A stretch of 64,000 nucleotides of DNA from Pseudomonas putida (lineage in GTDB: Bacteria; Pseudomonadota; Gammaproteobacteria; Pseudomonadales; Pseudomonadaceae): contig NZ_JANHLK010000027.1 in the NCBI RefSeq assembly GCF_028682635.1, positions 17,097-81,096 of the forward strand, read 5' to 3'. Within the stretch, counting starts at the first letter, position 1; every line of letters begins with the position of its first letter. The translations under genes and the position numbers were made by a program. The notes under the pieces were generated by a model. The model saw only the letters and a program-made list of their open reading frames with translations, searched no databases and was not told the DNA's origin. This document shows positions 52,445 to 61,996 of this stretch, piece after piece.

Positions 52445-53712
52445 CGTTTACGCTCACTGTCAGCGGCGCGCTCGCTGCGGGCGGCGCGGTCCTGCAATCG
52501 TCTGGCTCCCGCGGTATCGCCCTGGGATTGCAGCAAGGCGGCAAGGTGCATCAACGCGTCGGCATGTTGCGGTTCGAGGTACAACGCCTTGCGATAAAAA
52601 CCCTGGGCTTCGAGGACACTGCCGGCGACATCGCTGAGCAGTCCCAGCCAATAGAACACCTGGGCCACCGGTTCGTGGTGGCGCAGATAATGATCGCAGG
52701 CGGCGCGGGCTTCGGCACTCTTGCCTTCATTGGCCAGCGCGGCGACGTTGGCCAGCAGCGCGGCGGCCTCGAAGTTGTTCGGTTTAAGCGGGTGCGATGC
52801 CTGCGCAACGCTGGCGAACGGGCGCCGTTGAGTCGGTACCGGCGCAATCCGGCGCACAGGTTGCGGCATCGGCAACGGCGTGGGGACGAATGCCGGCAGA
52901 GGTTCGGGCTCTGGAGCGCTATGACGACTGAAGGCAAAGGACTGCGCGATGCCAATCGAGCGCATGCCCAGGCGCCCCAGCAGGCTGCCTTCGGCCGGGC
53001 CGATAAACAGCACGCCGTCGACATGGGTCAAGCGCTTGAGCACCTCGAAAACCTGCTTTTGCGTCGGCAGGTCGAAGTAGATCAGCAGATTGCGGCAGAA
53101 CACGAAGTCGTAGGGCGGCTCGCTGGCGAGCAAGGCCGGATCGAGCAGATTGCCGACCTGCAGGCGCACCTGATCGAGGACCCGAGCGGTGAGTCGATAG
53201 CCGTCGTTCTCGGCGCTGAAATAGCGGTCGCGATAAGCAATGTCCTGACCGCGAAATGAATTCTTGCCGTACAACGCACGTCGCGCCTTGTCCACCGACA
53301 GCGGGCTGACGTCCATGCCGTCGACCTTGAACTGATGCGGCTTGAGCCCGGCATCCAGCAGTGCCATGGCGATCGAATAAGGCTCTTCACCGGTGGAACA
53401 CGGCAGGCTGAGAATCCGCAGGGCGCGCATGTTGTTGAGATCGGCCAGGCGTCTGCTCGCCAGTTTCGCCAGGGTGGCGAAGGATTCCGGGTAACGGAAA
53501 AACCAGGTCTCGGGGACGATCACCGCTTCGATCAACGCCTGCTGCTCGTCGCTTGAACACTGCAAGGTGCGCCAGTACTCGTCGGCCGTTTGCGCCTGGG
53601 ACGCAGCACTGCGTTGGCGCACCGCACGCTCGATGATCGCCGGGCCGACTGACGTCACGTCGAGGCCGATGCGTTCCTTGAGGAAATCGAAAAAGCGCTG
53701 GTCGCTGCTCAT
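52441..53712 (-). CDS. wspC: CheR-type methyltransferase with TPR tail WspC
   Basis: SAM-dependent methyltransferase that methylates glutamates of WspA. The 423-residue protein has a CheR domain (about 10-270, FFRYPESFATLAKLA, LSLPCSTGEEPYSIAMAL, DFVFCRNLLIYFD), then a proline-rich linker and TPR-like repeats in the last 100 residues. Start at 53712 overlaps the wspB stop by four bases; the 31 residues upstream in frame belong to wspB and were excluded. Confidence 0.95.
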   Translation of the reverse strand: MSSDQRFFDFLKERIGLDVTSVGPAIIERAVRQRSAASQAQTADEYWRTLQCSSDEQQALIEAVIVPETWFFRYPESFATLAKLASRRLADLNNMRALRILSLPCSTGEEPYSIAMALLDAGLKPHQFKVDGMDVSPLSVDKARRALYGKNSFRGQDIAYRDRYFSAENDGYRLTARVLDQVRLQVGNLLDPALLASEPPYDFVFCRNLLIYFDLPTQKQVFEVLKRLTHVDGVLFIGPAEGSLLGRLGMRSIGIAQSFAFSRHSAPEPEPLPAFVPTPLPMPQPVRRIAPVPTQRRPFASVAQASHPLKPNNFEAAALLANVAALANEGKSAEARAACDHYLRHHEPVAQVFYWLGLLSDVAGSVLEAQGFYRKALYLEPQHADALMHLAALLQSQGDTAGARRLQDRAARSERAADSERKR

Positions 53713-54245
53713 CGCTGCGCCTCCAGCCCGGTCAGGTCCAGGGGTGGCGTCGGGTACAACAGCGCACGCACCTGATCGTCCAGCAACTCCGCCACCCGCA
53801 CCCATTGCAACAAACCCTGGGCATCTTCACGCACGGGGCCCAGGTACCGCGCCTGGGGATTGTCCAGGCCATAGGGCTGAAAATCCGCCGGGTCGCAACG
53901 CAAGGTGTCGGTGGCCCGTTCCAGGATCAGCCCGAGCAATTGCGCCTCGGCGGTCGGATCCGGGCGGTAATGCACCAGCACTAACCGCGTGCTGGTGCGC
54001 GCCTGCGCCGGCGTACCGAAGGTCAATGCGCTGAGGTCGATAACCGGCACCACCGCGCCGCGATAGGCCAATACCCCGGCCACCCAGTGCGGCGCCTGGG
54101 CAATCGGCTTCAATGGCAGGCGCGGCAGCACTTCCGCCACCTCGATCGCCTGCAAGGCATAACGCTCGTGGCCGATTCGAAACACCACAAACAGCGCCTG
54201 CGCCGCCTGTTTCACGACGACGCGCTTGGCCGTGAGTTCGCTCAT
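53709..54245 (-). CDS. wspB: CheW-type adaptor WspB
   Basis: A 178-residue CheW adaptor (VVFRIGHERYALQAIEVAEVLPRL, GVLAYRGAVVPVIDLSALTFG). Together with WspD it links WspA and WspE. The start ATG shares a base with the wspA stop (TGATG), and its stop overlaps wspC. Confidence 0.95.
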   Translation of the reverse strand: MSELTAKRVVVKQAAQALFVVFRIGHERYALQAIEVAEVLPRLPLKPIAQAPHWVAGVLAYRGAVVPVIDLSALTFGTPAQARTSTRLVLVHYRPDPTAEAQLLGLILERATDTLRCDPADFQPYGLDNPQARYLGPVREDAQGLLQWVRVAELLDDQVRALLYPTPPLDLTGLEAQR

Positions 54246-55867
54246 CAGACTTTGAATCGCGAGACGCCGCTACGCAGCCCTACGGCCACCTGGCTCAGCT
54301 CGTCGATGGCGAAACTGGCCTGGCGCAGGGATTCGACGGTCTGGCTGCTGGCATCGCCCAATTGCACCAGCGCGTGGTTGATCTGTTCGGCGCCGGTGGC
54401 CTGGGCCTGCATGCCTTCGTTGACCATCAATACCCGCGGCGCCAGCGCCTGGACCTGATGGATGATCTGCGACAGCTGTTCGCCGACCTGCTGCACCTCG
54501 AACATGCCACGGCGCACTTCCTCGGAGAACTTGTCCATGCCCATCACACCGGCCGACACCGCCGATTGAATCTCGCGCACCATCTGTTCGATGTCGTAGG
54601 TGGCGACGGCGGTCTGGTCCGCCAGGCGCCGCACTTCGGTGGCGACCACGGCAAAACCGCGACCGTATTCGCCGGCCTTCTCGGCTTCGATCGCCGCGTT
54701 GAGCGACAACAGGTTGGTCTGGTCGGCGACCTTGACGATGGTGACTACCACCTGGTTGATGTTGCCGGCCTTCTCGTTGAGGATTGCCAGCTTGGCGTTG
54801 ACCAGGTCGGCGGCGCCCATCACCGAATGCATGGTTTCTTCCATGCGCGCCAGGCCCTGTTGCCCGGAGCCGGCGGCCACCGAGGCCTGGTCGGCGGCGG
54901 TGGACACTTCGGTCATGGTGCGCACCAGGTCACGAGAGGTGGCGGCGATTTCACGGGAAGTCGCGCCGATTTCAGTGGTGGTCGCGGCCGTTTCGGTGGC
55001 GGTGGCCTGTTGTTGCTTGGAGGTCGCGGCGATCTCGGTGACCGAGGTGGTTACTTGCACCGACGAGCGCTGGGCCTGGGACACCAGGGAGGTCAGCTCG
55101 GCCATCATGTCGTTGAAGCCGGTTTCCACGGCACCGAATTCGTCCTTGCGCTCAAGATTCAGGCGCGTGCTGAGATCTCCCGTGCGCATGATTTCGAGGA
55201 TTTGCACGATGCGATTCATCGGCGCCATGATCGCGCGCATCAACAGCAGGCCGCAGAGGCCGGCGGCCAGCACGGCGAACACCAGGGAAATACCCATGAT
55301 GACTTTCGCGGTGATCACCGCATCGTCGATGGCTGCAACAGCCTGGTCTGCCACGGCTTTGTTGTGACGCAGAATTTCGCTGAGCTTCATGCGCCCGGCC
55401 GTCCAGGTCGGGGTCAGCTCTTCGTTGAACATCCTGATGGCTTCGGCGTCCTGATTGCGTTTATGCAATTCGGTAACGGCAATCAGGATCCGGTGGTAAT
55501 CCGCGTGGAGTTTTTCAAAGGCGGCGTACTCGACCTTGTCCTCGTCCGTGGTGACCGTCTGGCGATAAAGCTCCATCTGGTCCAGCAGACGCGCGGAGAA
55601 GTCCTTGAAGTCTGACGCATCCTTGGTGGTGAAGCCCTGGCCCTGTTCCAGGCCGAGCATCTCCAGCATCCGCAGATAACTGTCGGACCAGGCGCCGCGC
55701 ACCATCGAGCTGTAATACAACCCCGGCAGCGCATCCTCACGAACGCTGGCTTCACTGCTCTCGATCTTCAACAGGCGCGAATACGAGACGACCACCATCA
55801 GCAACATGATGGCGATAATTACCGCAAAGCTCGCCAAAATGCGTTGGCGCAACGTCCAGTTCTTCAC
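54245..55867 (-). CDS. wspA: Methyl-accepting surface sensor WspA
   Basis: Membrane receptor that starts the Wsp cascade on surface contact. The 540-residue protein has TM1 (about 11-31), a helical periplasmic domain (4-helix-bundle type, about 32-185), TM2 (about 188-210), a HAMP segment and a long cytoplasmic signalling coil with the MCP tip (VADQTNLLSLNAAIEAEKAGEYGRGFAVVATEVRRLA). I chose GTG at 55867, seven bases from GAGG, over a TTG two codons upstream. A 14-bp palindrome lies just upstream. Confidence 0.95.
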   Translation of the reverse strand: MKNWTLRQRILASFAVIIAIMLLMVVVSYSRLLKIESSEASVREDALPGLYYSSMVRGAWSDSYLRMLEMLGLEQGQGFTTKDASDFKDFSARLLDQMELYRQTVTTDEDKVEYAAFEKLHADYHRILIAVTELHKRNQDAEAIRMFNEELTPTWTAGRMKLSEILRHNKAVADQAVAAIDDAVITAKVIMGISLVFAVLAAGLCGLLLMRAIMAPMNRIVQILEIMRTGDLSTRLNLERKDEFGAVETGFNDMMAELTSLVSQAQRSSVQVTTSVTEIAATSKQQQATATETAATTTEIGATSREIAATSRDLVRTMTEVSTAADQASVAAGSGQQGLARMEETMHSVMGAADLVNAKLAILNEKAGNINQVVVTIVKVADQTNLLSLNAAIEAEKAGEYGRGFAVVATEVRRLADQTAVATYDIEQMVREIQSAVSAGVMGMDKFSEEVRRGMFEVQQVGEQLSQIIHQVQALAPRVLMVNEGMQAQATGAEQINHALVQLGDASSQTVESLRQASFAIDELSQVAVGLRSGVSRFKV

Positions 55868-55882
55868 AGTCAATCCTCGGGG

Positions 55883-55896
55883 GCATTTCGAAATGC
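55883..55896. promoter_or_regulatory. Perfect palindrome upstream of wspA
   Basis: GCATTTCGAAATGC, a perfect 14-bp palindrome, 15 bases upstream of the wspA start. A TATACT sequence a few bases further upstream could be the -10 of the wsp promoter, which would put the palindrome at the transcript start. It may be an operator or a leader hairpin; no known regulator is evident. Confidence 0.5.
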
Positions 55897-55993
55897 GGGG
55901 AGTATAGCCGAGGGCACTGTTTCATTTATAAGACGGTTGCGCCAGTTCTTATCCCGTGGGCAAAAAAGCGTGATTGACAGGATCAAAGTCAAA

Positions 55994-56070
55994 AGATCGT
56001 AGCCTTCGGCAGCTCCTACGCGCCTGTGGGCGCCGCCGCAGGCTGCGATCTTTCAAGGCAGACGCCTACA
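55994..56070. repeat. REP pair (second family) upstream of wspA
   Basis: Two copies with outer ends inside: AGATCGTAGCCTTCGGCAGCTCCTAC, then TGTGGGCGCCGCCGCAGGCTGCGATCTT, then a tail containing GCCTACA. The tail overlaps the end of the DUF533 gene. Confidence 0.8.
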
Positions 56071-56788
56071 GGGAAGCCTGGCGAACCTGTTTCTCCAGCT
56101 CGGCCTTCAATCCCGGTTCCAGCTTGAGCTGGCGCGCCAGTTCATCGAGGTAGGACTTCTCCATGAAGCTCTCCTCATCCACCAGCATCACGCTGGCGAT
56201 GTACATTTCCGCAGCCATTTCCGGAGTGCTGGCGGCGCGCGCAACATCGCCCGGGTCCAGCGGTTTGTTCAGTTCGGCGTGCAGCCAGTGTTGCAGCTCC
56301 TGGTCGTTGTCGAGCTTGCTGAACTCGCCTTCGATCAGCTCGCGTTCGCGCGCATCGACATGACCGTCGGCCTTGGCCGCAGCCACCAGGGCCTTGAGAA
56401 TCGCCTGGCTGTGCTGCTCGACTTGCGCCGGCGGCAATCGATCGAGGGTTTGCGGTTCGGTCCTCGGCGCCGTGCCCTGCTGGGCCTGCCAGTTGCCGTA
56501 GGCTTTGTAGGCCAGCACGCCCAATGCAGCGAGACCGCCATAGACCGCGACCTTGCCCCCGACCTTGCGCGCCTTCTTGTTACCCAGCAGCAGGCCCATG
56601 GCCCCGGCGGCCAACGCTCCACCGCCTGCACCGGAAAGCAGGCCGCCGAGACCGCCCGAGCCTCCGGTGCCGCCGAGTAACCCGCCCAATCCTGCGTTGG
56701 ACGAGGTGTTACGGGCACCACCGGTCTTGTTCTGCAACATGTCCTGACCGGATTTGAGTAGCTGGTCGAGCAATCCACGGGTGTTCAT
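56066..56788 (-). CDS. DUF533/TerB-like tellurite-resistance-type protein
   Basis: A 240-residue protein with a glycine-rich N-terminal region (GGLLGGTGGSGGLGGLLSGAGG) and a short hydrophobic segment (about 78-93), followed by an acidic helical DUF533/TerB-like domain (AKADGHVDARERELIEGEFSKLDNDQEL, similar to calcium-binding-loop patterns DxDxD but not canonical). Homologous to E. coli YebE. Function unknown. It is divergent from the LysR gene. Confidence 0.86.
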   Translation of the reverse strand: MNTRGLLDQLLKSGQDMLQNKTGGARNTSSNAGLGGLLGGTGGSGGLGGLLSGAGGGALAAGAMGLLLGNKKARKVGGKVAVYGGLAALGVLAYKAYGNWQAQQGTAPRTEPQTLDRLPPAQVEQHSQAILKALVAAAKADGHVDARERELIEGEFSKLDNDQELQHWLHAELNKPLDPGDVARAASTPEMAAEMYIASVMLVDEESFMEKSYLDELARQLKLEPGLKAELEKQVRQASL

Positions 56789-56977
56789 TTTCCGCCTCCA
56801 CTAAAAGGTACAACCAGACCTTAAGGCCACCAGCCTAGATCGAAAGTGCCCGAAAACGGCCTGTTAGATTGCTTCCAGATGTTGCTCACGCTTTGCGCAG
56901 GTGACTTACAGCTACCCTCTAAAAAAACGATATACACTCGATAAAATCTATAAAACTGCCCACCGGGTACGCTCTTC

Positions 56978-57892
56978 ATGATGACCTTGCGTCAAATCCG
57001 TCATTTCATTGCCGTGGCCGAGACCGGCTCGATCTCCGCCGCCGCGCAAACCGCGTTCATTTCCCAGTCCACCCTGACCCTGGCGATCCAGCAACTGGAG
57101 CAGGAAATCGGCGTCGGCCTGTTCAATCGCCACGCCAAGGGCATGACCCTGACCCATCAGGGGCACCAGTTCCTGCGCCAGGCGCATTTAATCCTGGCTA
57201 CCGTGGACAACGCCAAGCGCAGCCTGCAACAAAGCACCGACCAGGTGGCCGGGCAATTGATCGTCGGGGTGACCAGCCTGGTGGCCGGTTACTACCTGGC
57301 GGACCTGCTCACGCGTTTCCAGCGCGCCTACCCCAACGTCGAAATCCGCGTGATGGAAGACGAACGCCCTTACATCGAACACTTGCTGGTCAGCGGCGAG
57401 ATCGATGTCGGCGTGTTGATCCTCTCCAACCTCGAAGACCGCCACGCCTTGCAGACAGAAGTGCTGACCCATTCGCCCCATCGGCTGTGGCTGCCGGCCC
57501 AGCACCCGCTGCTGGAACACGACAGTATCAACCTAGCCGACGTGGCCCGCGACCCGCTGATTCAATTGAACGTCGATGAAATGGACCGCAATGCCCAGCG
57601 CATGTGGACAGCCGCCTCCCTGCAACCGCGCATCACCCTGCGCACCGCCTCGACCGAAGCGGTGCGTAGCCTGGTGGCTGCCGGCCTTGGCGTGTCGATC
57701 CAGCCCGACATGACTTACCGGCCATGGTCACTGGAGGGCGACATCATCGAAGCGCGGCCGATTGCCGACCTCAGCCATACCTTGGATGTCGGCCTGGCCT
57801 GGCGCCGCGGGACCGCGCGCCCGGCCCTGGTGGACCCGTTCCTGACCGTCGCCCGCGAGCAACCCCACGGCGGGCGCAAGCCATCTATTTAA
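56978..57892 (+). CDS. LysR-family transcriptional regulator
   Basis: A 304-residue regulator with an N-terminal winged helix (MTLRQIRHFIAVAETGSISAAAQTAFISQSTLTLAIQQLEQEIG) and a substrate-binding domain (about 90-295, LIVGVTSLVAGYYLADLL). It lies 101 bases upstream of the aldehyde-dehydrogenase gene in the same direction, so it may control the polyamine-type module; divergent from the DUF533 gene. Ligand unknown. The E. coli ydc locus has a GntR/MocR regulator instead. Confidence 0.93.
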   Translation: MMTLRQIRHFIAVAETGSISAAAQTAFISQSTLTLAIQQLEQEIGVGLFNRHAKGMTLTHQGHQFLRQAHLILATVDNAKRSLQQSTDQVAGQLIVGVTSLVAGYYLADLLTRFQRAYPNVEIRVMEDERPYIEHLLVSGEIDVGVLILSNLEDRHALQTEVLTHSPHRLWLPAQHPLLEHDSINLADVARDPLIQLNVDEMDRNAQRMWTAASLQPRITLRTASTEAVRSLVAAGLGVSIQPDMTYRPWSLEGDIIEARPIADLSHTLDVGLAWRRGTARPALVDPFLTVAREQPHGGRKPSI

Positions 57893-57993
57893 TCGAACGC
57901 CGCCTTCAGTATTTAGAATTTGTCGACCTCGGGTCTGCGCACTAGTCTTGATGCATCCATATAAGACGGCCAGCCCCAGTCACAGGGAGCAAC

Positions 57994-59481
57994 ATGGCCA
58001 CACAAGAAAAGAGAACCCGCAAAATGGCTGGCCCGCAGACCCCGTTGTTCACCGCATTGTTGATCGAGGGTGAATTGGTCGCCGGGCAAGGCCGTGTCGA
58101 ACCGATTCTCAACCCGGCCACAGGCGAAGTCCTGACGCACATCGCCGAAGCCAGCACCGAACAAGTCGAAGCCGCCATCCTCGCCGCCCACCGCGCCTTT
58201 GCCGGGTGGTCGCGAACCACGCCGCAGCAGCGCTCGAACCTGTTGCTCGATATCGCCAACGCCATCGAAAAAAACGCCGACCTGCTCGCCCGCCTCGAAT
58301 CCCTGAACTGCGGCAAGCCGTTGCACCTGGCCCGCCAGGACGACCTGAGCGCCACGGTCGATGTGTTCCGCTTTTTCGCGGGCGCCGTGCGCTGCCAGAC
58401 CGGCCAGCTCAGCGGCGAGTACCTGCCCGGGTACACCAGCATGGTGCGTCGTGATCCTATTGGAGTGGTTGCGTCCATCGCGCCGTGGAATTACCCGATC
58501 ATGATGGCGGCGTGGAAAATCGCCCCGGCCCTGGCCGCCGGCAACACCCTGGTGTTCAAGCCATCGGAGCACACCCCCCTGTCGATCCTGGCGTTGGCCC
58601 CGGCGCTGGCCGAGATCCTGCCGCCCGGCGTGATCAATATTGTCTGCGGTGGCGGCGAAGGCGTCGGCAGCCATCTGGTCAGCCACCCCAAGGTGCGCAT
58701 GGTGTCGCTGACCGGCGATATCGTCACCGGGCAGAAAATCCTCCAGGCCGCGGCAAAAACCCTCAAGCGCACACACCTCGAACTGGGCGGCAAAGCGCCG
58801 GTGATCGTCTGTAACGATGCCGACATCCAGGCGGTGGTCGAAGGCGTGCGCACCTACGGCTACTACAACGCCGGGCAGGATTGCACCGCCGCTTGCCGGG
58901 TGTATGCCCAGGCCGGCATTCACGACCGCCTGGTGGCCGAACTCGGCGCGGCGGTCAGCAGCCTGCGTTTCGCCGGCAAACGCGATGCCGACAACGAAAT
59001 CGGCCCGCTGATCAGCACCCGCCAGCGCGACCGCGTGGCCAGTTTCGTCGAACGCGCCCTCGGCCAGCCACACATCGAACGGGTGACCGGTGCGGCGGTG
59101 CATTCCGGCGCCGGCTTCTATTACCAGCCGACGTTGCTCGCCGGTTGCAAGCAAGGCGATGAAATCGTCCAGCGCGAAGTGTTCGGGCCGGTGGTCACCG
59201 TGACCCGCTTCGATCAGCTCGAACAAGCCGTGGACTGGGCCAACGACTCGGAATACGGCCTGGCCTCCTCGGTCTGGACCCAGAACCTGGACAAGGCGAT
59301 GCAGGTCGCCGCGCGGTTGCAATATGGCTGCACCTGGATCAACAGCCATTTCATGCTGGTCAGCGAAATGCCCCACGGCGGGCTCAAGCGATCGGGCTAC
59401 GGCAAGGACCTGTCCAGCGATTCGCTCCAGGACTACAGCGTGGTGCGGCACATCATGGCCCGCCACGGGCAGCATCTCTGA
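57994..59481 (+). CDS. Aldehyde dehydrogenase, PatD-like
   Basis: NAD(P)-dependent aldehyde oxidation. The 495-residue protein has Cys297 in YNAGQDCTAACR, which is the exact type seen in gamma-aminobutyraldehyde dehydrogenase PatD, and general-base Glu263 in HLELGGKAP. It has a 20-odd residue N-terminal extension compared with the second copy at 63920. AGGGAG precedes the ATG. Presumed to oxidise an aldehyde from polyamine breakdown; substrate not proven. Confidence 0.88.
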   Translation: MATQEKRTRKMAGPQTPLFTALLIEGELVAGQGRVEPILNPATGEVLTHIAEASTEQVEAAILAAHRAFAGWSRTTPQQRSNLLLDIANAIEKNADLLARLESLNCGKPLHLARQDDLSATVDVFRFFAGAVRCQTGQLSGEYLPGYTSMVRRDPIGVVASIAPWNYPIMMAAWKIAPALAAGNTLVFKPSEHTPLSILALAPALAEILPPGVINIVCGGGEGVGSHLVSHPKVRMVSLTGDIVTGQKILQAAAKTLKRTHLELGGKAPVIVCNDADIQAVVEGVRTYGYYNAGQDCTAACRVYAQAGIHDRLVAELGAAVSSLRFAGKRDADNEIGPLISTRQRDRVASFVERALGQPHIERVTGAAVHSGAGFYYQPTLLAGCKQGDEIVQREVFGPVVTVTRFDQLEQAVDWANDSEYGLASSVWTQNLDKAMQVAARLQYGCTWINSHFMLVSEMPHGGLKRSGYGKDLSSDSLQDYSVVRHIMARHGQHL

Positions 59482-59564
59482 CTACGCTAATAACAAGCCG
59501 ATAGCGGCATGCTTCACCACGTTCACCACTGCCCCGACCATAATTTGAAGAAGAGGGAAATTCC

Positions 59565-60716
59565 ATGTTCGTGTACAAGACCGCACTGCTCAGTGCAATC
59601 ACCACCGCGCTGCTGGCCAGTGCCAGTGTCCAGGCCGCCGAGCCGTTGCAGGCTGTCGGTGCCGGCGAAGGCCAACTCGATATCGTCGCGTGGCCCGGCT
59701 ACATCGAACGTGGCGAAAGCGACAAGGCCTACGACTGGGTGACCGGTTTCGAGAAGGAAACCGGCTGCAAGGTGAACGTTAAAACCGCGGCGACTTCCGA
59801 TGAGATGGTCAGCCTGATGGCCAAGGGCGGTTATGACCTGGTGACGGCTTCCGGCGACGCTTCCTTGCGCCTGATCGTCGGCAAGCGGGTGCAGCCGATC
59901 AACACGACGTTGATCCCGAACTGGAAGAACCTCGACCCGCGCCTGAAAGATGCGCCGTGGTATGTGGTCAACAACCAGACCTATGGCACCCCGTACCAGT
60001 GGGGTCCGAACGTATTGATGTACAACACCAACGTCTTCAAGACCGCACCCGACAGCTGGGGCGTGTTGTTCAATGCCGAAAACCTGCCGGATGGCAAGCC
60101 GAACAAGGGCCGCGTGCAGGCCTATGACGGCCCTATCTACATCGCCGACGCGGCGCTGTACCTCAAGACCGCCAAGCCGGAACTGGGCATCCAGAACCCC
60201 TACGAACTGACCGAAGCGCAATACAAGGCGGTGCTCGATCTGTTGCGCGCGCAGCAGCCGTTGATCCACCGCTACTGGCACGACACCACCGTTCAGATGA
60301 GTGACTTCAAGAACGAAGGCGTGGTGGCGTCCGGGGCCTGGCCGTATCAGGTCAACGGCCTGGTCAACGAGAAGCAGCCGATCGCCTCGACCATCCCGAA
60401 AGAAGGCGCCACCGGGTGGGCGGATACCACCATGCTGCATGCCGAAGCCAAGCACCCCAACTGTGCCTACAAATGGATGGACTGGTCCCTGCAACCGAAA
60501 GTCCAGGGTGACGTGGCGGCGTGGTTCGGTTCGTTGCCAGCGGTACCGGCCGCGTGCAAGGAAAGCGAACTGCTCGGCGCCGAAGGTTGCAAGACCAATG
60601 GGTTCGACCAGTTCGACAAGATCGCCTTCTGGAAAACCCCACAGGCCGAAGGCGGCAAGTTCGTGCCGTACAGCCGCTGGACCCAGGACTACATCGCGAT
60701 CATGGGCGGTCGCTAG
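59565..60716 (+). CDS. ydcS: Polyamine-type ABC transporter substrate-binding protein
   Basis: A 383-residue periplasmic protein with signal peptide (MFVYKTALLSAITTALLASASVQA, cut before AEP). It is of the spermidine/putrescine-binding PotD class (LDIVAWPGYIERGE, GYDLVTASGDASLRLI, GTPYQWGPNVLMYNT). Sizes and gene order (SBP, ATPase, two permeases, PatD) match E. coli ydcSTUV-patD. The ligand is probably a polyamine or related amine. Confidence 0.88.
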   Translation: MFVYKTALLSAITTALLASASVQAAEPLQAVGAGEGQLDIVAWPGYIERGESDKAYDWVTGFEKETGCKVNVKTAATSDEMVSLMAKGGYDLVTASGDASLRLIVGKRVQPINTTLIPNWKNLDPRLKDAPWYVVNNQTYGTPYQWGPNVLMYNTNVFKTAPDSWGVLFNAENLPDGKPNKGRVQAYDGPIYIADAALYLKTAKPELGIQNPYELTEAQYKAVLDLLRAQQPLIHRYWHDTTVQMSDFKNEGVVASGAWPYQVNGLVNEKQPIASTIPKEGATGWADTTMLHAEAKHPNCAYKWMDWSLQPKVQGDVAAWFGSLPAVPAACKESELLGAEGCKTNGFDQFDKIAFWKTPQAEGGKFVPYSRWTQDYIAIMGGR

Positions 60717-60747
60717 TCTGCGCGATCCCTGAAATGAAGTAGATCCC

Positions 60748-60836
60748 TGTGGGAGCTGGCCTGCCGGCGATGGCGGAGTAACAGGCAACACAGTATTGAC
60801 GGTGCTGACGCCATCGCCGGCAGGCCAGCTCCCACA
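60748..60836. repeat. REPIN between ydcS and ydcT
   Basis: Arms TGTGGGAGCTGGCCTGCCGGCGATGG and the complement, 89 bases, inside the ABC operon. It may lower downstream expression or stabilise the upstream message. Confidence 0.9.
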
Positions 60837-60957
60837 GTTGACCACCTCTGTTGCCACTGCCGAGCAAGGCATTCGGCTGTAGTTGACCGTTTCTCGTTTT
60901 TTCAGAAGTCCAGGCAGGGCCGCTGCGACGGCCCTCGCCTTTTCGGAGCACCGCACC

Positions 60958-61995
60958 ATGACGCTTGCAGTCCAGTTCACCAACGTTTCCCGTCAGTTCG
61001 GCGAAGTGAAAGCCGTTGACCGGGTTTCCATCGACATCCAGGACGGCGAGTTCTTCTCCATGCTTGGGCCTTCGGGCTCGGGCAAAACCACCTGCCTGCG
61101 CCTGATCGCCGGTTTTGAACAACCGAGCGCGGGCTCGATCCGCATTCATGGCGAGGAGGCCGCCGGCCTGCCGCCGTACCAGCGTGACGTGAACACCGTG
61201 TTCCAGGATTACGCGCTGTTCCCACACATGAACGTACTCGACAACGTCGCCTATGGCTTGAAAGTCAAAGGCGTCGGCAAGGCCGAACGCCGCAAACGCG
61301 CCGAAGAAGCCCTCGACATGGTCGCCCTCGGCGGTTACGGCGAGCGCAAACCGGTGCAACTGTCCGGTGGCCAGCGCCAGCGCGTAGCCCTTGCCCGCGC
61401 CCTGGTCAACCGTCCGCGTGTGCTGCTGCTCGACGAACCCTTGGGCGCGCTCGACCTGAAGCTGCGCGAGCAAATGCAGAGTGAACTGAAGAAGCTGCAA
61501 CGCCAGCTCGGCATCACCTTTATCTTCGTCACCCACGACCAGACCGAAGCGCTGTCGATGTCCGATCGCGTCGCCGTGTTCAACAAGGGTCGCATCGAAC
61601 AGGTCGATTCGCCGCGTAACCTGTACATGAAGCCCGCGACCACGTTCGTGGCGGAATTCGTCGGCACGTCCAACGTGATTCGCGGCGATCTGGCGCAGCA
61701 GTTGAGCGGCAATCCACAACCGTTTTCGATTCGCCCGGAACACGTGCGTTTCGCCGAAGGCCCACTGGCCGCGCACGAAATCGAAGTCAGCGGTTTACTG
61801 CACGACATCCAGTACCAGGGCAGCGCCACACGTTATGAACTGAAGCTGGAAAATGGCCAGACCCTGAACATCAGCCAGGCCAACAATCAGTGGCTCGATA
61901 CCAGCGCGCAACATCAGACCGGGCAACGCCTCAGCGCACGCTGGGCGCGCGAAGCGATGATCCCGTTGCACGACACCATCGTGGGTGGGGTGTGA
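60958..61995 (+). CDS. ydcT: Polyamine-type ABC transporter ATPase
   Basis: A 345-residue ATPase with Walker A GPSGSGKTT, signature LSGGQRQRVALARAL, Walker B VLLLDEPLGALD and a C-terminal TOBE domain (about 270-345), as in PotA. Start at 60958 is supported by GGAGCACC. It precedes the permease gene by 1 base (stop TGA 61993-61995, ATG 61997), so the two are tightly coupled. Confidence 0.93.
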   Translation: MTLAVQFTNVSRQFGEVKAVDRVSIDIQDGEFFSMLGPSGSGKTTCLRLIAGFEQPSAGSIRIHGEEAAGLPPYQRDVNTVFQDYALFPHMNVLDNVAYGLKVKGVGKAERRKRAEEALDMVALGGYGERKPVQLSGGQRQRVALARALVNRPRVLLLDEPLGALDLKLREQMQSELKKLQRQLGITFIFVTHDQTEALSMSDRVAVFNKGRIEQVDSPRNLYMKPATTFVAEFVGTSNVIRGDLAQQLSGNPQPFSIRPEHVRFAEGPLAAHEIEVSGLLHDIQYQGSATRYELKLENGQTLNISQANNQWLDTSAQHQTGQRLSARWAREAMIPLHDTIVGGV

Positions 61996-61996
61996 A

